In this document: positions 56,138-63,659 of the stretch, piece after piece
How the letters are laid out: each line of letters begins with the position of its first letter
How positions within the stretch are numbered: the stretch's first letter is position 1
Assembly: GCA_963849635.1 (NCBI GenBank)
Contig: CAWKIA010000023.1
Span: forward strand, 124,001 to 188,000
DNA length: 64,000 nucleotides
From: CAVRUD01 sp963849635
GTDB lineage: Bacteria; Chloroflexota; Chloroflexia; Thermomicrobiales; UBA6265
Reading direction: 5' to 3'
Translations under genes and position numbers: made by a program
The notes under the pieces: generated by a model
The model's database searches: none
Seen by the model: only the letters and a program-made list of their open reading frames with translations
What the model was told of the DNA's origin: nothing

Positions 56138-56974
56138 CTAGCCGCTCGCGTGGCGCTTTTGCGCATCCAAGAGCGATTCCATCGTTCGCCGCACCGCCTG
56201 GGCAGTCGGTCCAAACAGGCGGACGACCACAAAACCTTCGCCACCGCCGCCGCCGCCCCAGCGCACTGGCCCTATGCCGCTATCGGCATCAGGTACTTCC
56301 CACCCATCCCCGAACAGATACAGCGATCCGGCGCAGGTGTAGGGTCCATGGCGCCCAGGAACGGAGAGCGGGCGACGACTCGGCTCCAGCACACCTCGCT
56401 CGATCAGGACCACCTGGCCACCAACCCTGGCCTGCAGCCGAATCTCCAATCTGGAATAGCGATCCTGCTCTCCCATCGCGACCCGGCCCGGGGTAAGGAT
56501 CTCGCTAAGGGCTAAGCTGCCGCCGTCCGCGACCTCGACCATCGTCTCCTGTCGATAGATCGCTCGCTGAAACGGAATCAACTCTCCCGGCAGATAGACC
56601 AGCCGGCTGCCATCTGCCGCAGCCAGGCTCGTGCGCGATGTTGCTCCGGGTTGACCATCCAGAGCAGGGTAGACCTTGGTCGCTCCTTGGCCGCGCACCG
56701 TCAGGTCCGCTCCCGCCTCCGCCGTGAGTGAAATCTCCAGATCATCCTCTGGAAAAACCCCCGGACCAACCCCCTGAACGATGACCTCCGCCCCGCCCGT
56801 CCCCGCCCGATGGCTCGGCATACCAACATGGAAGGGAGCAGTCCGGAATGCCTCGCTCAGGACGGTCCTGCCTCCGGATCGCGCCGCCGTGAGGCGGAGC
56901 ACGCCGGTGCTCCGGCCGTCATTACTGCGACTGCACTGGTCTTCGCTTTGATCGGGCTTCACTGAAGGCATCAC
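56138..56974 (-). CDS. ureD: Urease accessory protein UreD (UreH)
   Basis: The protein has 278 residues. Landmarks of the UreD family are seen: EAFRTAPFHVG, GVGPGVFPEDDLEISLTAEA, GADLTVRGQGATKVYP, LVYLPGELIPFQRAIYRQET and SEILTPGRVAMGE. UreD is the scaffold that binds apo-urease and, with UreF and UreG, delivers nickel and carbamylates the active-site Lys. Its ATG at 56974 overlaps the ureF stop by four bases, so the two are translationally coupled. The N-terminal 25 residues are longer and polar compared with typical members. Confidence 0.9.
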   Translation of the reverse strand: MMPSVKPDQSEDQCSRSNDGRSTGVLRLTAARSGGRTVLSEAFRTAPFHVGMPSHRAGTGGAEVIVQGVGPGVFPEDDLEISLTAEAGADLTVRGQGATKVYPALDGQPGATSRTSLAAADGSRLVYLPGELIPFQRAIYRQETMVEVADGGSLALSEILTPGRVAMGEQDRYSRLEIRLQARVGGQVVLIERGVLEPSRRPLSVPGRHGPYTCAGSLYLFGDGWEVPDADSGIGPVRWGGGGGGEGFVVVRLFGPTAQAVRRTMESLLDAQKRHASG

Positions 56975-57672
56975 GAGGCGAACAGTCGCCCTGCCAGGTG
57001 CTCCTGGCGTAGCCCGGCCAGATCGACCAGCGGCATATAGCCGCCAAGATCAGCCAGGGGAATCCTGTGGGATTCCGTCGCCGCCAGGAGCATGAGTGGA
57101 TGGAAATCGGTCACGATCCGTTGGGCGGCTGTCTGCCCGATTATCCCTAACCGGACCGCGGCGGCAACGAAACCGTTCACAGCGGTCGCCGCCAGGGCAA
57201 GCACGGTCTCCTCTGCCGGAAGGCCAGAGGCCTGCATGGCCACCGCGAATGCGACGGCGTGATGACCGTGACCCCGCCCCGTTCGGATAGCCTCCAGGTA
57301 CCGAAAAACCAGATCATCGGCCAGCAGCGGCGCCGCCGACTCCAACAGCCGCCGCCCAATCCTGGTGCTCGCCGAGCGCGCCGCTGGCACCGGTTTCAAG
57401 GCATGCAGCAGCCCATCGATTTCCAGCAGCCCATCCACATCTACCAGCTCCGCGGCGCCGTACGCATGCCACGCCGCAGGCAGCTCAATCCCCGCCAACC
57501 CCTCCTCCACCTGCGCCCGCACGAATCCACGTACACCGGACTCATTCGTCACAACTCCAAGCGCGTAAAGCCCTTCCAGCCCATGCGAGAAGGCATACCC
57601 GCCGGTAGGAAACCCAGAGTCGGCAAGTTGGAGCAGGCGGAGAAGCGGCAGTGGATTGGTAACCATCAGCAA
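56971..57672 (-). CDS. ureF: Urease accessory protein UreF
   Basis: The protein has 233 residues. The N-terminus PLPLLRLLQLADSGFPTGGY then AFSHGLEGLYALGVV is diagnostic of UreF. All-helical sequence follows, with a GHGHHAVAFAVAMQASGLPA segment and the C-terminal DFHPLMLLAATESHRI. UreF acts with UreD as the GTPase-regulating partner of UreG in urease maturation. It overlaps ureD by four bases. Neither ureG nor ureE is found here, although the gap upstream (57673-57795) leads directly to an unrelated peptidase gene. Confidence 0.92.
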   Translation of the reverse strand: MLMVTNPLPLLRLLQLADSGFPTGGYAFSHGLEGLYALGVVTNESGVRGFVRAQVEEGLAGIELPAAWHAYGAAELVDVDGLLEIDGLLHALKPVPAARSASTRIGRRLLESAAPLLADDLVFRYLEAIRTGRGHGHHAVAFAVAMQASGLPAEETVLALAATAVNGFVAAAVRLGIIGQTAAQRIVTDFHPLMLLAATESHRIPLADLGGYMPLVDLAGLRQEHLAGRLFAS

Positions 57673-57795
57673 TCTCCGTCACGCGGACACGAATCAGGCC
57701 TCGTCCGAAAACCACCCTCGAATTCCCGTCGGACATACGCACAGCCAGAATGAGCCACGGTTGGTTGCTTGCTCAATCGCCCTCTATCCGTACGG

Positions 57796-59277
57796 CTACC
57801 CGCCAATCGGGTCGAAACATACCGGGGTCAGGTCCGGGTCTGGCATCTGTGGATCGAGCGGGAAGATTGGGCGCTGCACGCGGTGGAACGGCAGGCTCGG
57901 GATGTCCAGGCTGACGGCGCCCGGTGAGAGCGCCATGAGTGCTGCCGAGGCCATCGCTCGCTGATCGGGGAACAAGTATCCGACCTTGACGACGATGAGG
58001 TGATGATCGTCTACATCCAGGCCGACGGCCTCGAAGTCACTTCTATGGAAGAAGACCTTTCGACGGGACGTCAATACGACATGGATCCCGCCGCTTCGCA
58101 CCACCGCGGTATCTCCACCCTCCGGATCGTCGCGCTGGATCGCAGTGACCGAGCCTTTTAGCCCGAGCGGGAAGCCGTTGACCGGGTCGAGCACGCCGCC
58201 GATCGTGACGGCGACTTCCCTCCCGACGCCCGCTTCAATGCACGTCTGCACCGCCTCCGCGTTCGGAATTGCCGCAACAATCGCCGTCCGCGTCCCGGAG
58301 GCAAATTCCTCCCTCGCCAGCAGCCGGGAGACCATGAATGGGCTATCCCCCGCCCCACCGGCAGTAATGTTGTCACCAGCGTCGCTGACGAACACCGCCT
58401 TTTGGTCGAGCCTCAGCGCCTCGTCAATGGCCCAGTCAGGGTCGCCGGTCGGGACCTCGAAGTCGAAGTCGTGCCGAGCATCCCAGTAGCGACGTGCGAT
58501 CCGCTCCGCCTCGCGGGTGATCGCGGCGACGTCGGTTCCGGTCACGACCACCGTCGCGTTGGTGCGCGGCTGGTCCGCCCAAACAAATCCGACCCAGAGG
58601 GACGGGTCGATCACCCCCTCGACGCCGTCCGACTCAGCGAGCCTGCCATAGACTGTCCTCCCCGGCTCCACGAAGGTGCTGGTGCGCTCGCCGGGAAGCA
58701 TGACCGGGATACGCACAAAGGCGCGATGCGGCCGGATGCCCGTGTCGAGCAGGTGCACCAGATGGGCGACCGCGCGCTCCTTGGTTTCCAACGCGTCGAT
58801 GTGGGGTGCCTCGCGATAGCATGTGAACACGTCGACCTGCGCCACCAGGTGCTCGGTGACGTTGCCGTGCAGGTCCATGCCCGCGGAAATGACGCAGGCC
58901 GGCCCGACGAGCTCGCGGACTGCGGTGGCAAGGTCTCCCTCGGCATCGTCCATGCCGATCACGCTCATCGCGCCGTGAATGTCCAAGAAGAAGCCGTCGA
59001 GCGGCAGCGCCGCCTCGATGCGGTCCAACAGCTCGACCTTCATCTTGGCGTAGGCGTCGCTGGTGACCTGCCCGCCGGAGGTCGCGTCTGCCTTCAGGCA
59101 GGGGATGAACTCGATGTCATCGCGGTCGCGCCATTGCCAGGCCGGCAGGTACGGATAGATCTCCTGCATTCCGTCGCCGCGGCGGATGGTGAAGTCGTCG
59201 ATCGTGCTGTGCAACGGGGAGAAGGTGCAGCTCTCAATGGCAATGCCGCCGATGCCGACGCGAAGCTTCCGTTTCAT
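57796..59277 (-). CDS. M81-family metallopeptidase (MlrC-like)
   Basis: I start at ATG 59277 (MKRKLRVGIGGIAIESCTFS), which matches family N-termini (GGIxHETNTF-like); the frame opens 22 codons earlier. The product is 493 residues, intact. Landmarks are ALPLDGFFLDIHGAMSV, the GMDLHGNVT segment with a probable zinc His, the REAPHIDALETKERA segment, and SDAGDNITAGGAGDSPFMVS in the C-terminal domain. MlrC proteins are zinc peptidases or amidohydrolases, first known from degradation of the cyclic peptide microcystin; the substrate here is unknown. It is inserted between the two halves of the urease locus on the same strand. Confidence 0.88.
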   Translation of the reverse strand: MKRKLRVGIGGIAIESCTFSPLHSTIDDFTIRRGDGMQEIYPYLPAWQWRDRDDIEFIPCLKADATSGGQVTSDAYAKMKVELLDRIEAALPLDGFFLDIHGAMSVIGMDDAEGDLATAVRELVGPACVISAGMDLHGNVTEHLVAQVDVFTCYREAPHIDALETKERAVAHLVHLLDTGIRPHRAFVRIPVMLPGERTSTFVEPGRTVYGRLAESDGVEGVIDPSLWVGFVWADQPRTNATVVVTGTDVAAITREAERIARRYWDARHDFDFEVPTGDPDWAIDEALRLDQKAVFVSDAGDNITAGGAGDSPFMVSRLLAREEFASGTRTAIVAAIPNAEAVQTCIEAGVGREVAVTIGGVLDPVNGFPLGLKGSVTAIQRDDPEGGDTAVVRSGGIHVVLTSRRKVFFHRSDFEAVGLDVDDHHLIVVKVGYLFPDQRAMASAALMALSPGAVSLDIPSLPFHRVQRPIFPLDPQMPDPDLTPVCFDPIGG

Positions 59278-59343
59278 CACATTCTCTTTCACGGTGCACC
59301 GGCTTGTGAGGCACGCCGGTCTGCCGAAACAGCTATTTGGCAT

Positions 59344-59577
59344 CTATGCCGATTCCGCGTACTCGTAAAGGGGAACCAGGTCCGCCGGGGCGTTCGGTGA
59401 TTGCAAGATGGACTCAATGTGGCGGACAACGGCGGGGCTTAGCAATACATCACCGCAGATGGTGCACACATCGGCTGGTACGTGATCAATCACGACGACT
59501 CGTCCATTGTGCCGGACGGTATGGACAATGAGTCGATCTTCGTAAGACCCGGGGCACCCAGCGATTGTGCAATCCAT
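59344..59577 (-). CDS. YgiT-type zinc-finger protein (antitoxin-like)
   Basis: ATG 59577 (MDCTIAGCPGSYEDRLIVHT) starts one base after the stop of the DUF4258 gene; longer frames upstream overlap that gene. The product is 77 residues. It carries two C-x-x-C-like knuckles, C-T-I-A-G-C near the N-terminus and DVCTICGDVLLSPAVVRHIE in the middle, the pattern of YgiT/MqsA N-terminal zinc fingers. The Leu-rich helix at the end (VVRHIESIL) resembles the linker of these antitoxins, but no separate DNA-binding domain follows. It is likely the antitoxin of a type II toxin-antitoxin pair with the DUF4258 gene. Confidence 0.8.
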   Translation of the reverse strand: MDCTIAGCPGSYEDRLIVHTVRHNGRVVVIDHVPADVCTICGDVLLSPAVVRHIESILQSPNAPADLVPLYEYAESA

Positions 59578-59578
59578 G

Positions 59579-59911
59579 TCAGCGACTCCGGCGTTGTGTG
59601 GGAGTAATCCACTTCGGTGGGGTAGGCTCATAAACGGTGATGAGGATCAGAACCGGTGTGTCGGTCGTGCAGACGATGTGCAGCGACCGGCCGGAAGGCG
59701 TGTGACCGTGTATGAGGCAACACGCGCCCCGGCGATGCACGGGATAGTGCTCGATGATTGCTCCGACTTCGACAGCCGAGAGCACCTCATCAAGTGTAAC
59801 TCCGTCCTCTGCCATCTCCTGTTGTGCATGCTGTGTGACCCGCACCTTCTCATCGCGGGCCAGGTCGCGAATATGCGCAATCGCTTGTTGGAACTCCTCA
59901 CCTTCCGCCAT
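59579..59911 (-). CDS. DUF4258 domain protein (toxin-like)
   Basis: I start at ATG 59911 (MAEGEEFQQAIAHIRDLARD) so that the gene does not overlap ureC; the frame is open 29 codons further. The product is 110 residues. The DUF4258 motifs are VRVTQHAQQEMAEDGVTLDE and YPVHRRGACCLIHGHTPSGR, followed by LHIVCTTD and LITVYEPTPPKW. This fold is RelE/BrnT-like and DUF4258 proteins are usually paired with YgiT zinc-finger proteins as putative toxin and antitoxin. Here the toxin-like gene comes first, separated by one base. It sits immediately downstream of ureC and may be cotranscribed with it. Confidence 0.82.
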   Translation of the reverse strand: MAEGEEFQQAIAHIRDLARDEKVRVTQHAQQEMAEDGVTLDEVLSAVEVGAIIEHYPVHRRGACCLIHGHTPSGRSLHIVCTTDTPVLILITVYEPTPPKWITPTQRRSR

Positions 59912-59946
59912 TGCCGTCAGTTCTGCTAGGACGCCACGCTCGGCTT

Positions 59947-61650
59947 CTAAAATAAGAAATACCGCTGCGCCATCGGCAACTCCCTCGCCGGCTCGCACGT
60001 GAGCAACTCCCCGTCCGCCCGGACCTCGTACGTCTCAGGGTCGACCGTGATGTCCGGCGTGGCCGAGTTGTGGATCAGGTCGCGCTTGCCGATCGCGCGG
60101 GTGTTGCGGACCGCGACCGCCGGTTTGCGCAGGCCCAGGCGCTCGGGCACGCCCCGCTCTTGTGCCACCTGGGAGATGAAGGTCACGCTCGTGGCGTGGG
60201 GGATGTCCGCGCCCCACATCGGGCGCATCGTCACTGGTTGCGGGGTGGGGATGCTGGCGTTGGGATCGCCCATCGCCGCCCAGGAGATCATCCCCCCCTT
60301 GACGATCAACTCCGGCCGCACCCCGAAGAACTTGGGCTGCCAGACGACCAGATCGGCCAGCTTGCCCACCTCGATCGAGCCGACCTCGTGGCTGATCCCG
60401 TGGGCAATCGCCGGGTTGATCGTGTACTTCGCCAGGTAGCGCTTGATCCTGACATTGTCGTTGCGGTCCGACTCGCCCGGCAGCGGACCCCGCTGGCGCT
60501 TCATCTTGTCGGCCGTCTGCCAGGTCCGGATGATCACCTCGCCGACACGGCCCATCGCCTGAGAGTCGCTGGCCATGATCGAGATCGCCCCCAGGTCGTG
60601 CAGGATGTCCTCGGCCATGATCGTCTGCGCCCGGATGCGGGAGTCGGCGAAGGAGACGTCCTCGGGCACGTGCGGATTGAGGTGGTGGCAGACCATCAGC
60701 ATGTCGAGGTGCTCCTCGACCGTGTTGACGGTGTATGGCCGGGTCGGATTGGTCGATGACGGCAGAACGTGGTCGAACGAAGCGATCCGGATGATGTCCG
60801 GGGCGTGCCCACCCCCCGCGCCCTCGGTGTGATAGGCGTGGATCGTCCGCCCCGCTATCGCCGCCAGGGTGTCCTCGAGAAAGCCGGCCTCGTTGATCGT
60901 GTCGGTGTGCAGCGCGATCTGGATATCCAGCTCGTCCGCCACCCGCAAGCTGGTGTCGATCACGGCCGGGGTGGTGCCCCAATCCTCGTGCAGCTTCAGC
61001 GCGCAGGCTCCGGCCTCAACCTGGAGACACAGGCTTACGACTCCGGTCGAGTTGCCCTTGCCGATTAAACCCATGTTCACCGGCAGTTCGTCGATCGCCT
61101 GGAGCATGCGGGCGATGTTCCACGGCCCCGGCGTGGCCGTGGTCGCCTTCGTGCCGGTCGCCGGGCCGGTCCCTCCCCCGAGGAGGGTGGTGAGGCCGCT
61201 GGCGATGGCCTCCTCCACCTGCTGCGGGCAGATCATGTGGACGTGGGTGTCGATCCCGCCCGGGGTGACGATCATCCGCTCCCCGGCGATCACCTCCGTG
61301 CCGGTTCCGACGACCAAACGCGGATCGACCCCGTCGAGGATGTCCGGGTTGCCCGCTTTGCCGATCCCGACGATGCGGCCATCCTTGATCCCGATGTCGG
61401 CCTTGACGATTCCCCAGTGGTCGACGATCAGGGCATTGGTGATCACGAGGTCGAGGGGGTGGTCGTCGCAGGCCGACTGGCCCATCCCATCGCGGATGAC
61501 CTTGCCACCACCAAAGGCGATCTCGTCGCCGTAGGTGGTGAAGTCCCGTTCGACCTCAAGGATGAGATCCGTGTCGGCCAGCCGCACACGGTCGCCGGTC
61601 GTCGGGCCGTAGAGATCGGCGTACTGAGCGCGTGGCATCGTCAGGCTCAT
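59947..61650 (-). CDS. ureC: Urease subunit alpha UreC
   Basis: Catalytic subunit, 567 residues, intact. Visible active-site residues are the nickel ligands in GGIDTHVHMI (His136, His138), the carbamylated Lys in ACALKLHEDWGTTP (Lys219), the ligands IALHTD (His248) and YHTEGAGGGH (His274), the flap MVCHHLN (Cys321-His322) and the ligand Asp in MASDSQAMGRVGE (Asp362). All key positions are present, so the enzyme should be competent to hydrolyse urea to ammonia and carbamate after nickel insertion. The ATG overlaps the stop of the ureAB fusion by four bases. It is separated from ureF and ureD by a toxin-antitoxin-like pair and a peptidase gene. Confidence 0.97.
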   Translation of the reverse strand: MSLTMPRAQYADLYGPTTGDRVRLADTDLILEVERDFTTYGDEIAFGGGKVIRDGMGQSACDDHPLDLVITNALIVDHWGIVKADIGIKDGRIVGIGKAGNPDILDGVDPRLVVGTGTEVIAGERMIVTPGGIDTHVHMICPQQVEEAIASGLTTLLGGGTGPATGTKATTATPGPWNIARMLQAIDELPVNMGLIGKGNSTGVVSLCLQVEAGACALKLHEDWGTTPAVIDTSLRVADELDIQIALHTDTINEAGFLEDTLAAIAGRTIHAYHTEGAGGGHAPDIIRIASFDHVLPSSTNPTRPYTVNTVEEHLDMLMVCHHLNPHVPEDVSFADSRIRAQTIMAEDILHDLGAISIMASDSQAMGRVGEVIIRTWQTADKMKRQRGPLPGESDRNDNVRIKRYLAKYTINPAIAHGISHEVGSIEVGKLADLVVWQPKFFGVRPELIVKGGMISWAAMGDPNASIPTPQPVTMRPMWGADIPHATSVTFISQVAQERGVPERLGLRKPAVAVRNTRAIGKRDLIHNSATPDITVDPETYEVRADGELLTCEPARELPMAQRYFLF

Positions 61651-62363
61651 CGGTCCGCTCCTCCCGCGCCGCTGGGATCCAGGATCGCCGCGCCAAGAAA
61701 GCCGCGCTCAGCCGCCCGCGCCACGGCCGCGGGTTTCTCCGCCTCGCCCGTGAGGCCCTCCGTCAGGCCATTGAGACCGTGCACCCTGCCTTCGCCACCG
61801 AGGGCAACCAGTTCGACCTCGCGCTCCTCGCCCGGCTCGAACCGGACCGCAGTGCCGGAGGGGATGTTCAGGCGGAAGCCGAACGCCGCTGCCCGCTCGA
61901 AGTCCAGGGCCCGGTTGACCTCGAAGAAGTGGAAATGCGAGCCGATCTGCACCGGGCGGTCGCCGGTGTGGCGGACGGTGACCGTGACGGTGCGCCGGCC
62001 AGCGTTGGCCACGATCGGTTCGTCCGCGAGGATGAACTCGCCGGGGACACGCTCGCCCGCATCCGGGATCGGCTCATGGACGGTGACGAGCTTCGTCCCA
62101 TCCGGAAAGGTCGCCTCGACCTGAACTTCGTCCAACATGGCCGGAATCCCCGGCATCACGTCATCCGCCGTCAGGATCTGCTTGCCATAGGCCATCAGGT
62201 CGGCGACGGAGCGGCCGTCGCGGGCGCCTTCGACGATCTCATGGCTGAGGATCGCCAGCGCCTCCGGGTAATTGAGCTTCAGGCCCCGGGCGCGGCGCTC
62301 GCGGGCGAGCTGTGCGGCGAGGTAGACGAGCAGCTTCTCCTGCTCCCGTGTGCTCAGGTGCAT
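61647..62363 (-). CDS. ureA: Urease gamma-beta fusion subunit UreAB
   Basis: I chose ATG 62363 (MHLSTREQEKLLVYLAAQLA), the standard UreA start, preceded by AAAGGAGG; the frame opens 21 codons earlier. Residues 1-100 are the gamma subunit (RGLKLNYPEALAILSHEIVE, GRSVADLMAYGKQILTADDV, MPGIPAMLDEVQVEATFPDG). Residues about 110-225 are the beta subunit (PGEFILADEPIVANAGRRTV, VRHTGDRPVQIGSHFHFFEV, NRALDFERAAAFGFRLNIPS). The fused form is known in some bacteria such as Helicobacter and several environmental lineages. A C-terminal tail of about 15 residues follows. The stop overlaps ureC. Confidence 0.95.
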   Translation of the reverse strand: MHLSTREQEKLLVYLAAQLARERRARGLKLNYPEALAILSHEIVEGARDGRSVADLMAYGKQILTADDVMPGIPAMLDEVQVEATFPDGTKLVTVHEPIPDAGERVPGEFILADEPIVANAGRRTVTVTVRHTGDRPVQIGSHFHFFEVNRALDFERAAAFGFRLNIPSGTAVRFEPGEEREVELVALGGEGRVHGLNGLTEGLTGEAEKPAAVARAAERGFLGAAILDPSGAGGADR

Positions 62364-62851
62364 CTCCGGGCTACCTCCTTTGTCGGCGTTCCGTGCCCAA
62401 ACGTCCGCACTACCTACGCAAAACACCCCATCTGCCCAGTTTGGGGCCCCTACCCCGAAAGGCCGGGTGTACGGGGCACCTGAACAGGGAGGCGCCAGCT
62501 GGTGCTGCCACCCTGAAATCTGCCTTGGAGACGCGAGATATCGGCGTGTCGCTCGTGTCGATTCCGGGTCATCGCCAGGCGGTTAGCGGCGATTGTACGG
62601 GGTCTCCGCCCCCCAACTCTCGTGCGATCCGCCCAATGACCATGTAGGTAATGATGCCGATATGCCGTAATGGAGATAACGTAGAGACGATATGAGATAT
62701 CGAGCATGGAATGGGTGACGTTACGGATGTTTGCTCAGGGGAGGGCTGGCAATCTAGGTGGTGTTGAGGGGCCAACCCCAAGACGCTCCACTTGAAGATG
62801 GCTGGTCCGTTGGGATCGCGTCGCCGTCATGCATCTTAGAAGGAACTTCCA
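62364..62851. other. Intergenic region upstream of the urease genes
   Basis: I find no gene in these 488 bases. The ureAB ribosome binding site is at its left edge. Bases 62637-62720 are AT-richer (GATATGAGATATCGAGCATG) and contain the best place for promoters, but no box can be assigned with confidence. Confidence 0.4.
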
Positions 62852-63163
62852 ATGGACCAGTCACTCGTTCACCACGCCGCGTACCTCCCAGTCATCCACG
62901 GCCCCAAGGCCGCCAAGCCGGCCAAGTCCGCCATGCTGGCCCAGCCCGGCGCTCGCAACTTCCGCTTCAGCCGCGCCACCGCGGCCCTCGCCCAGGCCGG
63001 GCAGCGCCTGGCCGTGATCGCCCGCCGCGTCGGCCAGCCGGCCGATACCTTCAGCGGCCCTGAGGCCCCGGCGCCAGAAGACATCCGCACGCGCTACGTC
63101 TCCGGCGTCTTCGGCACGCACGAAATGCCGCGCTCGTTGCGGGACTCCAGCCGGCGCTGGTAA
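62852..63163 (+). CDS. Small protein of 103 residues, unknown function
   Basis: ATG 62852 follows AGAAGGAA. The product MDQSLVHHAAYLPVIHGPKA, then AKPAKSAMLAQPGARNFRFS, is basic (many Ala, Lys and Arg, pI probably high) and has no signal peptide or membrane helix; the C-terminal third contains APEDIRTRYVSGVFGTHEMP. Codon usage looks like that of neighbouring genes. It precedes another small gene (63225) with a strong terminator after it, so the two form a short transcription unit. No family is recognised. Confidence 0.6.
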   Translation: MDQSLVHHAAYLPVIHGPKAAKPAKSAMLAQPGARNFRFSRATAALAQAGQRLAVIARRVGQPADTFSGPEAPAPEDIRTRYVSGVFGTHEMPRSLRDSSRRW

Positions 63164-63224
63164 TCCGCGGCAGACCCACTCGATTGACCACGACAGCTTC
63201 CTATCACTCCTGAGGAGACCACCG

Positions 63225-63419
63225 ATGGCCACGATCACGCCGTTCAAGCGCGTCACCACCACCCGCCCGACCGACGATGATCCCGGCCGCGGCGGTGTCG
63301 CTCACATTCAGGTTCAGACTCCTATCGATCTGATCGCAACCCACATCCTGCGCGGCGGCTGGCGTGAAGATGGCCAGTCCAGCCTGCGCCTGGTCTGGCA
63401 GTTCCAGCCGGCCGCCTAA
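63225..63419 (+). CDS. Small protein of 64 residues, unknown function
   Basis: ATG 63225 follows TGAGGAG at good spacing. The product MATITPFKRVTTTRPTDDDP, GRGGVAHIQVQTPIDLIATH, ILRGGWREDGQSSLRLVWQF, QPAA is a soluble, beta-like short chain without Cys. It ends 13 bases before a perfect 15-bp hairpin terminator. It lies 61 bases after the 103-residue gene and probably shares its transcript. No family is recognised. Confidence 0.6.
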   Translation: MATITPFKRVTTTRPTDDDPGRGGVAHIQVQTPIDLIATHILRGGWREDGQSSLRLVWQFQPAA

Positions 63420-63432
63420 CTTCCCTCAGTTC

Positions 63433-63465
63433 AACGATCCGGCAGGAATTTCCTGCCGGATCGTT
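63433..63465 (+). terminator. Rho-independent terminator
   Basis: AACGATCCGGCAGGA-ATT-TCCTGCCGGATCGTT, a perfect 15-bp stem followed by TCATTTGTGTT, directly after the 64-residue gene. The strongest terminator in the window. Confidence 0.85.
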
Positions 63466-63659
63466 TCATTTGTGTTAGGTCCGGGGTGCAATTGGGTGAA
63501 ACTGCCCATGCCATGTGGGGGAGGGTCGGGCAAAGTAGCAGCAATGCACACGAGGGGTGCCGCTCTGGCGCATGCCCCTCGTAGCCCGCGGCGTACCCTT
63601 TTCCGCCGCATGGAACACTGGCCGGCCTGACTTTGGCTGCCAGCTATGGAGCACGTTCG

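Noticed and set aside
63553..63595. Hairpin-like CGAGGGG ... CCCCTCG near 63555 and 63590, considered as a fourth copy of the paired repeat family
   Set aside because: The ends are not GTAGGGGC/GCCCCTAC and there is no second arm pair; probably an unrelated local hairpin.
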